64,000 bases of DNA from CAYWMP01 sp964459445 (GCA_964459445.1 CAYWMP010000004.1:14627-78626), one strand, 5' to 3'; shown: positions 25,954 through 35,012, numbered from the stretch's first letter. The notes: generated by a model not told the origin, from the sequence alone. Numbers and translations are program-made.

Positions 25954-26706
25954 ATGGCAAAAGCATTCTGTAAGCCCGAAGCCCTTTCCGATCAACATAC
26001 CCATTATTGCCCCGGGTGTACCCATGGTATTATTCATCGTCTGGTTGCCGAAGTGATCGACGAAATGGGTGTTCGCGGCCGCACGGTGGGTATTGCCCCC
26101 GTGGGTTGCGCGGTCATTTGCTACAACTATTTTACCTTTGATTTCCAGGAAGCGGCCCATGGGCGGGCCCCGGCAGTGGCAACAGGGGTGAAACGAGTCC
26201 GCCCGGATCTCATCGTATTCACCTACCAAGGGGACGGCGACCTGGCAAGTATCGGTATGAGCGAGATCGTTCATGCTGCAAATCGAGGCGAAAAGTTCAC
26301 CACCATTTTTGTTAATAATGCGGTCTATGGCATGACGGGCGGCCAAATGGCGCCCACGACCATGCCGGAGCAACGGACGACGACCTCACCTTTCGGCAGA
26401 GATGTGGCCGATGTCGGGATGCCGATCAAAGTCGCCGAGCTCCTCGCGGCCCTTCAAACGCCGGGATACATTACGAGACAGGCGGTTTTGGCGCCCAAGT
26501 ACGTTGTGAAAACCAAAAAAGCGATAAGGAGAGCCTTCAACTATCAGTTGGAAAATCGGTGTTTTAGCATGGTTGAAGTGGTGAGTACATGCCCGACAAA
26601 TTGGGGTTTGACGCCTTTGGAATCTTTAAAGTGGGCAGAGGACAAGATGCTTCCCTACTATGAACTTGGCGACAAAAAGACCCCCGAAGAATTCGAGGAG
26701 GCATAG
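25954..26706 (+). CDS. vorA: 2-oxoacid:ferredoxin oxidoreductase beta subunit (VorA type)
   Basis: Thiamine pyrophosphate-binding beta subunit of 250 residues. CPGCTHGIIHRL and APVGCAVICY supply cluster cysteines; the cofactor motif YQGDGDLASIG is followed by NNAVYGMTGGQMAPTT. The PLESLKWAEDKM tail is typical of Vor/Kor-type beta chains of anaerobes. AGGAGC before the ATG serves as ribosome-binding site. It lies 47 bases after the alpha gene and four bases before the gamma gene. Confidence 0.92.
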   Translation: MAKAFCKPEALSDQHTHYCPGCTHGIIHRLVAEVIDEMGVRGRTVGIAPVGCAVICYNYFTFDFQEAAHGRAPAVATGVKRVRPDLIVFTYQGDGDLASIGMSEIVHAANRGEKFTTIFVNNAVYGMTGGQMAPTTMPEQRTTTSPFGRDVADVGMPIKVAELLAALQTPGYITRQAVLAPKYVVKTKKAIRRAFNYQLENRCFSMVEVVSTCPTNWGLTPLESLKWAEDKMLPYYELGDKKTPEEFEEA

Positions 26707-26710
26707 GAAA

Positions 26711-27247
26711 ATGCAGTGGGAAGTCATGTTTGCTGGATTTGGGGGACAGGGAATTCTATTAAGCGGGAAAATTCTTGCCCATGCCGGTATGGAGGAAGGT
26801 TATGAAGTAGCCTGGGTTCCCTCCTACGGTCCTGAAATGAGGGGAGGGACCGCCTATTGTACGGTGGTCATCGGCGACAGGCCTATCGGCTCTCCGATCA
26901 TAAAGAACCCTATGCATCTCGTGGCCTTGAACCGCCCTTCATTGGAGAAATTTGCACCGGTCGTAAAGCAGGATGGGGTTGTGCTTATCAACAGTTCACT
27001 CATACCTGTAAAATCCGGGCGCGAGGACGTGGATGAGCTCATCGTCCCGGTCACCGAAATTGCTAAAGATTTGGGAAACGTAAGGGCAGCCAATATCGTG
27101 GCTCTTGGTGCATTTGTTGCTCGAAGCGAGATCGTTGGTTTTGATACGTTGCGCAAGTGTGTGGAGGAGGAGTTTTCCCATAAGAAAAAAGTGTTGCCCC
27201 TGAATATGGATGCCTTGGATGAGGGGAAAAAAGCGGCCCAAAGATAA
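26711..27247 (+). CDS. vorC: 2-oxoacid:ferredoxin oxidoreductase gamma subunit (VorC type)
   Basis: Gamma subunit of 178 residues with the family opening FAGFGGQGILLSGK and the SYGPEMRGGTAYCTVVI signature. The ATG at 26711 is preferred over an in-frame upstream start at 26660, because AGGAGGCATAGGAAA precedes it and the extra residues would overlap the end of the beta gene. It completes the second oxidoreductase operon. Confidence 0.92.
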   Translation: MQWEVMFAGFGGQGILLSGKILAHAGMEEGYEVAWVPSYGPEMRGGTAYCTVVIGDRPIGSPIIKNPMHLVALNRPSLEKFAPVVKQDGVVLINSSLIPVKSGREDVDELIVPVTEIAKDLGNVRAANIVALGAFVARSEIVGFDTLRKCVEEEFSHKKKVLPLNMDALDEGKKAAQR

Positions 27248-27575
27248 CGTCAGCGTTTGCCTAAACCCCTTTTTAAACCGGGCGATTATTTAGTTTATTC
27301 CCTCCTGGCATAAAAGAGATCAACAGCACTTGCCCATCCCCAAAAGGGTCTGTTTGGACATCAGGGTCTTTTTTCATCTATGCCGCACCACTGCCCCTAA
27401 ATGGTAAGAATTCTTTTGAAAAATAGAGAATTTCTGGTATGTTTATGTGCCTTTTTTCCGGGCATTGACCCGCCTGATTGAGTCAATATCGTCCCTCGAG
27501 TTTGATCTGAGACACATACCCAACAAAGGGATAAGGTTGAAGAATTGAAAAGCAAATATAGGCATAGGAGCAAAA
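27248..27575. other. Intergenic region upstream of the formate dehydrogenase cluster
   Basis: These 328 bases hold no gene. An inverted pair, ATTGAC (27464-27469) and GTCAAT (27482-27487), about 90 bases before fdhA is a possible operator. A -35-like TTGGAC near 27353 lacks a well-spaced -10 box. No terminator for the vor operon could be identified. Confidence 0.35.
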
Positions 27576-30347
27576 ATGGATAACGAAAACGTCATGGTTA
27601 TCGATGGCCACGAACTATCCTTTACACCCGGGGAAACCATCCTCCAGGTGGCGAAGCGGAACGGAATGGATATTCCCACCCTATGCTACATGAAGGGGGC
27701 ATCGCCGACCGGAGCTTGCCGGATCTGTGTTGTGGAAGTCGAGGGCGCCAGAAATCTAGTGGCATCCTGCGTCTCACCGGCGGCAAATAAAATGGCAGTG
27801 AAAACAGAAACCTCGCGGGTGGTCCGGGCAAGGAAGGTGACCTTGGAATTGCTGCTCTCCTCTGGTCAGCACAATTGTCTAGCGCAGGATCTGGATATAG
27901 ATTCCTGGACCGATTTTCAACTTAAGGCTATGACGGAAAAGGAACATCAAGACCTTTGTCCCGCCTATGGGGAGTGTACTTTGCAGGATTTGGCTATCCG
28001 TTACCAGGTCAGAGCCAAGAAATACACGCCAAAAGAGCCCCGATATCCTCTGGAAAATGTAAATCCCCTTATTGTGCGTGATTTTTCCAGATGTGTCCTG
28101 TGCGGACGATGTGTTCAGGCCTGCAATGAAATACAGGTGAACAACGCCATTAGTTTCGGCTATAGGGGCTCCTCTTCAAAGATCGTGGCCAGGGGTGATT
28201 TCTCTCTTAAAGACTCGGACTGCGTGTTTTGCGGCGAATGCATTCAGGCCTGCCCCACAGGCGCACTGGTTCCAGTAACGGATTTTCAAAGCGAACAACG
28301 AGACCTGGCCAATACAAAAAAGATCCGAACCACCTGTTCCTACTGCGGCGTGGGCTGTCAGCTCTATCTCCATGTCAGAGACGGTAGGGTCGTGAAGGCC
28401 ACGGGCGTGGAGGGCCTTGGGCCCAATTTTGGAAGTCTTTGTGCAAAGGGGAGATTCGGTAACGATTTCATCCATGATCCTGAAAGGCTTACAAAACCGC
28501 TCATTAAGGAAGACGGGGAATTCCGGGAAGCCTCCTGGGATGAGGCCCTGGATCTCGTTGCCGACAGGTTGAAGGGGATAAAACAGGAGGCGGGACCGGA
28601 CTCCATCGGGGTTTTATCTAGTGCACGAATAACGAATGAGGAGAATTATCTGGCGCAGAAATTTACAAGGGCGGTCATTGGAACGAATAATGTGGATCAC
28701 AGTGCCCGGCTCTGTCACGCCTCGACAGCGGTCGGTCTGGCCGCAGCATTTGGTAGCGAAGCCATGACAAATCCTATCGAAGATATCGAAAAAGCCGATG
28801 TGATCCTGATCACGGGCTCAAATACGACAGAGAACCATCCCGTATTATCCTCCTATGTAAAACGTGCGGTGACCCAAAAGGGCGCAAAGCTGATCGTTGT
28901 TGATCCGAGGAGAATTCCCATAGCGAAATTTTCCGAATACTGGCTTAGACAAAATCTAGGGACCGACGTGGCTTGGATCAACGGGATGATGCATGTCATT
29001 ATCAAGGAAGGTCTCTACGACAAGGCGTACGTCGAAACCCGCACTGTGGGGTTGGATGAGATCCAAAAAGCGGTTGAGAAATTCACGCCGGAATATGTCG
29101 AGAAGATCACCGGGATTCCCCAGGATGATCTCATGGCGGCCGCACGCCTATACGCGAATGCCAAAGCCGCCTCCATTCTCTTCGCCATGGGCATAACCCA
29201 ACATATTACAGGAACGGACAACGTCAAGTCCCTTGCCAATCTGGCCATGCTTTGCGGAAATGTGGGCAAGAAAGGCGGCGGCGTCAATCCCCTTCGCGGC
29301 CAGAATAACGATCAGGGCGCCTGCGATATGGGCGCTTTACCCAATGTATATACAGGCTATCAAAAGGTTGTTGATTCCGCCGTTGCAGAGCGTATGGCAA
29401 GTTCATGGGGTGTCGAGAAACTTTCTGAAGAACCCGGACTTACCGCGACCGAGATGATGGAGCAGATCCCGAAAGGGGGCATCAAGGCCATGTACATTAT
29501 CGGAGCAAATCCCATGGTCTCGGACCCCAACCTGCATCACACAAAGGAGGCTATCGAACAGCTGGATTTCCTGGTCGTCCAGGATATATTCCTGACAGAG
29601 ACGGCACGGTTGGCGGATGTGATCTTGCCGTCGGCTTCCTTTGCAGAGAAAGAAGGAACCTTTACAAATACCGAGAGGAAGGTGCAGCGCGTCCGCAAGG
29701 CGGTGGCGCCGCCCGGTGAGGCCCGGGAGGATTGGGAGATCATCGGCGATTTGTCAAGGCGCATGGGCTATCCCGTGGAATATGGGAACAGCCGGGATAT
29801 TATGAAGGAGATTGCGGAGGTGACGCCCTCCTACTGCGGGCTAAATTACGATCGATTGCAGCAGGACGGGATCCATTGGCCCTGTACGGGCACCGATCAT
29901 CCCGGTACGCCCTGTCTTCATATGGATCAGTTCACCTGCGGGCTGGGCGTATTCCATGCCATTGATTATGTTCCTCCAGCGGAAGTGCCGGATGATGAAT
30001 ACCCCCTCTACCTTACGACCGGCCGAATCCTCTATCAGTACCACACGGGGACCATGACCATGAAATCCGAAGGCCTCAACGCGTTGGCCCCGGAGTGCTT
30101 TATCGAGATCTCATCCCAGGATGCAGATGACTACAATATTAAGGAGAACGAACCGATAAAAATTGCTTCCCGGAGAGGAGAGATCACCGCCAAGGCCAAG
30201 ATATCGACAAAGGCTGTAAAAGGTACGGTGTTCTTACCTTTTCATTACGCGGCCGCCGCCAATACTCTGACGATTTCCGCTCTCGACCCCACATCCAAAA
30301 TACCCGAATTCAAGGTGTGCGCGGTTCGGATTGAAAAGGCGGCATGA
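27576..30347 (+). CDS. fdhA: NAD-linked formate dehydrogenase alpha subunit (molybdopterin/tungstopterin, Cys form)
   Basis: Catalytic subunit of 923 residues that oxidises formate or reduces CO2 at a bis-pterin metal centre. A NuoG-like front part has a [2Fe-2S] domain (CYMKGASPTGACRICVVE, ASCVSP), a His-Cys region (GQHNC, CPAYGEC) and two 4Fe-4S motifs (CVLCGRCVQAC, CVFCGECIQAC). The MopB core starts with CSYCGVGCQL. The metal-ligand position is cysteine (ARLCHAS, Cys380), where many homologues have selenocysteine. Only NuoE- and NuoF-like genes follow, with no hydrogenase catalytic gene, so the complex is probably a cytoplasmic formate dehydrogenase using NAD and perhaps ferredoxin. Confidence 0.9.
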   Translation: MDNENVMVIDGHELSFTPGETILQVAKRNGMDIPTLCYMKGASPTGACRICVVEVEGARNLVASCVSPAANKMAVKTETSRVVRARKVTLELLLSSGQHNCLAQDLDIDSWTDFQLKAMTEKEHQDLCPAYGECTLQDLAIRYQVRAKKYTPKEPRYPLENVNPLIVRDFSRCVLCGRCVQACNEIQVNNAISFGYRGSSSKIVARGDFSLKDSDCVFCGECIQACPTGALVPVTDFQSEQRDLANTKKIRTTCSYCGVGCQLYLHVRDGRVVKATGVEGLGPNFGSLCAKGRFGNDFIHDPERLTKPLIKEDGEFREASWDEALDLVADRLKGIKQEAGPDSIGVLSSARITNEENYLAQKFTRAVIGTNNVDHSARLCHASTAVGLAAAFGSEAMTNPIEDIEKADVILITGSNTTENHPVLSSYVKRAVTQKGAKLIVVDPRRIPIAKFSEYWLRQNLGTDVAWINGMMHVIIKEGLYDKAYVETRTVGLDEIQKAVEKFTPEYVEKITGIPQDDLMAAARLYANAKAASILFAMGITQHITGTDNVKSLANLAMLCGNVGKKGGGVNPLRGQNNDQGACDMGALPNVYTGYQKVVDSAVAERMASSWGVEKLSEEPGLTATEMMEQIPKGGIKAMYIIGANPMVSDPNLHHTKEAIEQLDFLVVQDIFLTETARLADVILPSASFAEKEGTFTNTERKVQRVRKAVAPPGEAREDWEIIGDLSRRMGYPVEYGNSRDIMKEIAEVTPSYCGLNYDRLQQDGIHWPCTGTDHPGTPCLHMDQFTCGLGVFHAIDYVPPAEVPDDEYPLYLTTGRILYQYHTGTMTMKSEGLNALAPECFIEISSQDADDYNIKENEPIKIASRRGEITAKAKISTKAVKGTVFLPFHYAAAANTLTISALDPTSKIPEFKVCAVRIEKAA

Positions 30348-30415
30348 GGAATGGACGACGCAGCATTCAATGATAAATGACTCATGACAGATGACAATAG
30401 TAAGGAGATGAAACC

Positions 30416-30916
30416 ATGCACCAGGCCAGGAATCTTGAAGCGATAAATCCAGACCTCACCCCGGAGATCATGGCTAAGATAAATGACATCATCCGTGTCC
30501 ATCGGGGCAAGCCGGGGAGCCTTATCCCGGTTTTAGAGGAGTGCCAGGGTATAACGGGTTATCTTCCGGTAGAGCTCCAGGAATACATCGCGGATGAGCT
30601 GAATATCCCAGGCAGCACCGTTTATGGCGTCGTCACCTTCTACTCCTTTTTTTCAATGGTACCGAAAGGGCGACATACGATAAAGGTCTGTATGGGGACG
30701 GCCTGCTATGTGAGAGGAATCGGAGAGGTATTGAATCGCCTGCAAACGACCTATCACCTGGATGTCGGGGCCACGAGTGATGACCGGAGGTTCTCCCTTG
30801 AGGCCGTTCGGTGCCTCGGCGCCTGTGGCTTGGCCCCGGTAGTGGTGGTGGGTGAAGACACCCACGGTGGCGTAACGCCGGACAGCGTTTTAAAGATTCT
30901 GGAGAAATACGAATAA
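30416..30916 (+). CDS. NuoE-like [2Fe-2S] subunit
   Basis: Thioredoxin-fold [2Fe-2S] protein of 166 residues, matching the 24-kDa subunit of NADH dehydrogenase and the gamma subunits of bifurcating hydrogenases and formate dehydrogenases. The helical N-terminus (LIPVLEECQGITGYLP, YGVVTFYSFF) is followed by the cluster ligands CMGTACYVRG and CLGACGLAP. It is 69 bases after fdhA with AAGGAGATG before the start. It would link the NuoF-like flavoprotein encoded further downstream to the formate dehydrogenase. Confidence 0.92.
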   Translation: MHQARNLEAINPDLTPEIMAKINDIIRVHRGKPGSLIPVLEECQGITGYLPVELQEYIADELNIPGSTVYGVVTFYSFFSMVPKGRHTIKVCMGTACYVRGIGEVLNRLQTTYHLDVGATSDDRRFSLEAVRCLGACGLAPVVVVGEDTHGGVTPDSVLKILEKYE

Positions 30917-30967
30917 TTCGAATAATCCAAAATGGGGTGAGTTCCCCCATATCTATTAGGGATTGAA

Positions 30968-31327
30968 ATGAAATTATCCGAAATAAAAGAAGCACTCAAA
31001 GCAGAGATAGTTTTTGGCGATGACAGTCAGGAGATCGACATAGAACGCGGAGCGGCAAGTGATCTGATGAGCGATTTGCTAAGGGGACCTACAGACGGTG
31101 TTTTGGTTCTGTCGGGTCTCAACAATCTTCAGACCATTCGCACTTCGGTTATCGCAGGTGTTGCTGCGGTTGTCTTTGTAAGAGGGAAACGGCCTGATGA
31201 AGATATGATTGCTCAAGCAAGAAAGCACGGGCTACCGCTTTTGTCTACGCCCTTTACAATGTTCACCGCCTGCGGCCGGGTGTTCGGCAAGGGTCTACGG
31301 GGCGTGGATCAAAAAAACTCCGGCTAA
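30968..31327 (+). CDS. DRTGG-domain protein 1
   Basis: Small protein of 119 residues belonging to the DRTGG family (MKLSEIKEALKAEIVFG at the start; ASDLMSDLLRGP and LPLLSTPFTMFTACGRV later). Its function is unknown. Such genes accompany hydrogenase and formate dehydrogenase clusters in anaerobes next to HATPase, PHP and iron-sulfur genes. A second, diverged copy lies at 33108-33455 in the same operon. No catalytic residues can be assigned. Confidence 0.82.
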   Translation: MKLSEIKEALKAEIVFGDDSQEIDIERGAASDLMSDLLRGPTDGVLVLSGLNNLQTIRTSVIAGVAAVVFVRGKRPDEDMIAQARKHGLPLLSTPFTMFTACGRVFGKGLRGVDQKNSG

Positions 31328-31388
31328 ATCCATACCCCTGTTTCACCGACAGACAAAAACATAAGGGCAAAACCGACGAGGCGTTGAT

Positions 31389-31823
31389 GTGCCCCATCTC
31401 TTAAAAAACTTTAATATTAAACCAAAGGATTTTATCAGGGCCGGGGAAGTGTCCCTTCAGGTACAGAGCGTCCTGAAGACGATTGGCTTTGAAGCGGATA
31501 TCATCAGACGAGTTTCAGTATGCGCCTATGAAGCGGAAATGAATGTGGTCATGCATGGTGGAAACGGCAATCTCTTTCTCATCGTGGATCCGGACTCGAT
31601 CATCATGGAGGTGAAGGACGATGGTCCGGGCATCAAAGATATCGACCTGGCTCTAAAGGAAGGCTGGTCTACAGCAGTACCTGAACAAAGGGAATTGGGT
31701 TTCGGGGCCGGCATGGGTCTCCCCAACATAAAAAAGAACGCCGATAAATTGGAAATTCAGTCCAATGAAGACGGGGGCACCCATCTAAAACTGCTATTCA
31801 AGGTGGATAATACCGGTGGCTAA
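31389..31823 (+). CDS. HATPase domain protein (anti-sigma-factor/serine kinase type) 1
   Basis: Stand-alone GHKL ATPase of 144 residues resembling anti-sigma-factor kinases such as RsbW. The N box is AYEAEMNVVMH and the G1 box VKDDGPGIKDIDLAL; GFGAGMGLPNIKKNAD is the G2-type loop. GTG at 31389 is the start that aligns with homologues. It overlaps the next gene by eight bases, so translation is coupled. The conserved partner gene for an iron-sulfur sensor suggests a signalling role, but no sigma factor is nearby. Confidence 0.85.
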   Translation: MPHLLKNFNIKPKDFIRAGEVSLQVQSVLKTIGFEADIIRRVSVCAYEAEMNVVMHGGNGNLFLIVDPDSIIMEVKDDGPGIKDIDLALKEGWSTAVPEQRELGFGAGMGLPNIKKNADKLEIQSNEDGGTHLKLLFKVDNTGG

Positions 31824-33111
31824 AGGTTCCAAGAAAGGCAAAACACCCCATTACGTTAAAATTAATGAAGAGCTATGCAATGGCTGTGTATTGTGCATGA
31901 AGGTGTGTCCCGCGAAGGCGATTCGCGTAAAGGCCAATGAGCTTGCGCGCATTGAAGGAGAATGCATCGATTGCGGGGAATGCATCAAGGCCTGTCCCAG
32001 AGGCGCGATCAAGGCCGTTACAACGGTTGATTCCGGCAGATTAGACAAGTCCAAGGCCATCGTCGGGGTCTCCCCTGTCCTTTTCACTCAATTCGGGGAA
32101 GATGTTACCCCGGATGACGTTATATCGGCGCTCAAGCGTTTGGGATTCTTGGATGTCTATGATCAAAGCGATGCCCTTGAGATGTTTAACATGGCGGTCG
32201 GTCTCTATATCGAGGAGAGCAAAAATAAACCGGCCGCGCCCAGGCCCCTCATTTCGCCGGTCTGCCCGGTCGTCACGAGGCTCATTGCCCAGCGTTTCCC
32301 GTCACTATTGAGTCATATACCCCCTCTTTTGACTCCTCGTGAATTGGCTGCAAGGGAAGCCAAGCGGCGGGCGATCCAGGAATATGGACTAAAGGAGAAC
32401 GAGCTTAAGGTGTACCATATCACGCCATGCTCGGCAAAAATGATTGCCATTAAGAACCCCATACTGGTGGATCAGTCTTATCTGGACGGCGCCATAGGTA
32501 TTAAAGATATATACGAACCGCTTTTGGGAGAGCTCAAGTCCATGAATCTTTCCAAGAGATCAAATCATCCCATCAGGGCGATCATCGGATGGGCCAGATC
32601 AGGTGGCGAAATCGCCGGTATGGAGGGCGGCAACTTCTTGGGGGTATCGGGTATGCAAGAGACCATACGATACCTTGAAAAGATCGAAATGGGATTGCTT
32701 GATGATATTGATTACGTCGAGTTCAGGGTCACTCCTGAAGGATGCATCGGCGGCGCCTTGACGGTTACGGACAAATACCAGGCAAAGCACACCATATCGA
32801 GGTTGACTCAGAAATATGGTTTGGAGAAGAAGGTCAAAACGGATTACGTAAAAGAACAGTACGATAAGGGCTGGTTCTTCTTCCAGGGTGGGGTGAAGAT
32901 GCCGCCAAAGAGTTCAGATATATCGCTATCTGAGGCCATCGAAAGGCAGCTGAAGGTCGAAGAAGTCAAGGAAATGCTGCCTGGAAAGGAATGCGGAATC
33001 TGCGGATGCCCGGACTGCCAGACCTTTGCCGAAGATGTCGCAGACGGCAGAGTGTTCGTGGAGCAGTGCATACTCCTGGATCGTGAAAAGGGGAAAGGAG
33101 AAAACAAGTGA
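31816..33111 (+). CDS. Hydrogenase-like iron-sulfur protein ([FeFe]-hydrogenase large-subunit domain, probably not a hydrogenase)
   Basis: Iron-sulfur protein of 431 residues. Two 4Fe-4S motifs (CNGCVLCMKVC, CIDCGECIKAC) open it. The middle resembles the [FeFe]-hydrogenase catalytic domain, but the three H-cluster loops are reduced. TSCCPxW is SPVCPVV, the second loop is ITPCSAKMIAI, and the third is TPEGCIGGA, where hydrogenases have CPGGC. One of four cluster cysteines therefore seems to be threonine. The C-terminus has a CGICGCPDC-type cluster (Fes domain). It overlaps its neighbours on both sides. A redox or gas sensor passing a signal to the HATPase proteins is plausible; catalytic activity is doubtful. 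Confidence 0.82.
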   Translation: MAKGSKKGKTPHYVKINEELCNGCVLCMKVCPAKAIRVKANELARIEGECIDCGECIKACPRGAIKAVTTVDSGRLDKSKAIVGVSPVLFTQFGEDVTPDDVISALKRLGFLDVYDQSDALEMFNMAVGLYIEESKNKPAAPRPLISPVCPVVTRLIAQRFPSLLSHIPPLLTPRELAAREAKRRAIQEYGLKENELKVYHITPCSAKMIAIKNPILVDQSYLDGAIGIKDIYEPLLGELKSMNLSKRSNHPIRAIIGWARSGGEIAGMEGGNFLGVSGMQETIRYLEKIEMGLLDDIDYVEFRVTPEGCIGGALTVTDKYQAKHTISRLTQKYGLEKKVKTDYVKEQYDKGWFFFQGGVKMPPKSSDISLSEAIERQLKVEEVKEMLPGKECGICGCPDCQTFAEDVADGRVFVEQCILLDREKGKGENK

Positions 33112-33455
33112 AGTTGGATGATGTGAGGAACGCCCTCAATCTCGAAGTGGCGGCCGGTGACAAATATCTTGATCGGGAAATAACCGGAGGCTATTGCGGG
33201 GATCTCCTGAGTGATGTGATGGCGAATTCACCGGACGGCGCCCTCTGGATGACAATCCAATCGCATCAGAACATTGTGGCCGTTTCAGTGCTGAGAGAGC
33301 ATGGCGCCATTGTCCTAGTGAATGGGCGGGTTCCCGACGATGATACAAAGGCCAAGGCTGAGGAAGAAGGCATTCCCATACTGCTTTCTCCCTTGTCGGG
33401 CTATGAACTGGCGGGGCGGCTCTATGAAATGGGGATTGGCAAGACGAAAGAGTGA
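33108..33455 (+). CDS. DRTGG-domain protein 2
   Basis: Second DRTGG-type protein in the operon, 115 residues (MKLDDVRNALNLEVAAG; GGYCGDLLSDVMANSP; GIPILLSPLSGYELAGRLYE). GTGA overlaps both the preceding stop and its own start, so it is coupled to the hydrogenase-like gene. It shares layout with the copy at 30968-31327 but differs at most positions, so the two are not a recent duplication. Function unknown. Confidence 0.8.
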   Translation: MKLDDVRNALNLEVAAGDKYLDREITGGYCGDLLSDVMANSPDGALWMTIQSHQNIVAVSVLREHGAIVLVNGRVPDDDTKAKAEEEGIPILLSPLSGYELAGRLYEMGIGKTKE

Positions 33456-34186
33456 GACAATTTAAGGCCGATTTGCATATTCATTCCTGTCTGTCGCCCT
33501 GTGCGGATCTTGATATGAGCCCGAGGGCCATTGTAGAAAAGAGCCTGGAAATGGGAATGGATATCATCGCTGTTTGTGATCACAATTCCGCCGAAAACGT
33601 GGGTGCGACCATAAGGGCGGGTGTTCAGAACGGGCTGTTCGTATTGCCGGGCATTGAAATCAATAGCAAAGAGGAAGTCCACACCCTAGCGATTTTTGAG
33701 AACGAAAAGCAGGCCTTGTCCATGCAAGACATCATTTATCGCCACCTCAAAGGCATCAATAGGCCGGAAATTTTTGGGGAGCAGGTGGTCGCTAATGAGT
33801 TTGATGAGGTCGAAGGGTTTAATGATCGGATGTTGATCGGATCATCGCAACTGGGGTTGCAGGAGGTCGTCAAGGAGGTTCGGCGTCTTGGGGGCCTGAG
33901 CATCGCATGCCACGTGGACCGTCCGAGTTTTAGTATTGTGACGCAATTGGGATTTATCCCTCCGGACTTGGGGCTGGACGCCCTTGAAGTCTCTCGATCT
34001 GAAAAATTAGAGAGAATTCGTGAAGAGGTGCCTGAAGCAAACAACCTTGCCATGATAGTCTCTTCAGACGCGCATTTTCTCGATGACCTTGGGCGCCAAT
34101 TTACAACCTTTGCCATAGAAAGCCCCAGTTGGGACGAGATGCGCAAGGCCTTTAGGTCGGAATCGGGAAGGAAGGTTAGAATTTAG
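33452..34186 (+). CDS. PHP-domain metal-dependent phosphoesterase
   Basis: Protein of 244 residues in the PHP superfamily. DLHIHSCLSPCADL and AVCDHNSAEN supply the metal-binding HxH and DH residues; ACHVDRPSF and SSDAHFLDDLG complete the metal site. Members hydrolyse phosphoester bonds, including nucleotides. The start overlaps the preceding stop as GTGA. The substrate is unknown. The same gene recurs in bifurcating-hydrogenase accessory blocks, suggesting a shared signalling or repair role. Confidence 0.87.
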   Translation: MRQFKADLHIHSCLSPCADLDMSPRAIVEKSLEMGMDIIAVCDHNSAENVGATIRAGVQNGLFVLPGIEINSKEEVHTLAIFENEKQALSMQDIIYRHLKGINRPEIFGEQVVANEFDEVEGFNDRMLIGSSQLGLQEVVKEVRRLGGLSIACHVDRPSFSIVTQLGFIPPDLGLDALEVSRSEKLERIREEVPEANNLAMIVSSDAHFLDDLGRQFTTFAIESPSWDEMRKAFRSESGRKVRI

Positions 34187-34436
34187 GGGCTTCGCCCCAA
34201 TTGGAATGTTGGATGACTGGAATGATGGAAAAATGGGTTCAGGGAAAATGGGCAAATAGGTAGCTGGTTGAATTACTATGGATAAGGAAGTCATAAGCAT
34301 TAAAAAGGGCATACTTCCTTAAAAAACCATCATTCCATTATTCCACCATTCCATAATTCCATGTTTGAGGCAAAAACACTTGGCCTCGTTAATTGCTTAT
34401 AAGTTCAAAAAGTTGCAGAAATAGCGAGACGGTTAA
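34187..34436. repeat. Inverted TGGAATG-type repeats
   Basis: A short hairpin, GGGGC/GCCCC with a TTC loop, follows the PHP gene stop at once. Then come TGGAATG-like units (about 34201-34235) and, some 90 bases later, their inverted counterparts of ATTCCA units (about 34325-34362). Eleven bases (TGGAATGATGG) match exactly between the arms, so a long imperfect stem could form. No T run follows the first hairpin. Confidence 0.5.
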
Positions 34437-35012
34437 TTGAGGGAAGTATCCCTTCACATAATGGACATCATCGAGAACGGCATCAATGCAGGGGCAACAC
34501 TTATCCATTTGACCGTTATCGAAACCAGGAAAAATAACCGGTTATATGTGACCATAAAAGATGACGGGCAGGGGCTTTCGGACGAAAAACTTCAGGAGGT
34601 CATGGATCCTTTTTATACAACGCGTACAACACGGCGTGTCGGACTCGGGCTTTCTTTATTTCGGGAAACGAGCAGACGATGTGAAGGAACCTTTGATATC
34701 AAATCCAGGGAAGGGGAGGGGACCGAAGTCTTCGTGTCATTTCAACTCGACCACATTGATCTTCCGCCTCTTGGCGATATGGCTGGATCAATGGTTAGTC
34801 TTATCGTGGGGAATCCGGAGGTGGATTTCGTCTACACCCATGAGGTGGAGGAAGATACCTTTGATTTGGATACGAGAGATGTAAAAGGCGAACTCGATGA
34901 AGTGCCGATAACCCATCCGGAAGTCATAAAGTACTTAACCGAGACAACGCGTGAGTCTTTGAAAAAAATTGGGGCAGGGAATTTCGCAGCGTCTATTAAC
35001 AGCCCAAAATAG
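34437..35012 (+). CDS. HATPase domain protein 2 (histidine-kinase-like)
   Basis: GHKL ATPase of 191 residues without a dimerisation or sensor domain. The N box is MDIIENGINAGA, the G1 box VTIKDDGQGLSD and the G2 box TRRVGLGLSLF; REGEGTEVFVSF resembles the G3 end. An acidic C-terminal extension of about 80 residues follows. TTG at 34437 is chosen because homologues begin MREVSLHIMDI. Together with the other HATPase it may carry signals from the iron-sulfur sensor. No response regulator is encoded nearby. Confidence 0.82.
   Translation: MREVSLHIMDIIENGINAGATLIHLTVIETRKNNRLYVTIKDDGQGLSDEKLQEVMDPFYTTRTTRRVGLGLSLFRETSRRCEGTFDIKSREGEGTEVFVSFQLDHIDLPPLGDMAGSMVSLIVGNPEVDFVYTHEVEEDTFDLDTRDVKGELDEVPITHPEVIKYLTETTRESLKKIGAGNFAASINSPK

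Noticed and set aside
27576..30347. Selenocysteine in FdhA
   Set aside because: The metal-ligand codon at 28713 is TGT (Cys); no in-frame TGA occurs.
31816..33111. Catalytic [FeFe]-hydrogenase
   Set aside because: The three H-cluster loops are degenerate and one ligand cysteine is missing.
34187..34205. Terminator after the PHP gene
   Set aside because: The GGGGC/GCCCC hairpin has no T run and only a three-base loop.
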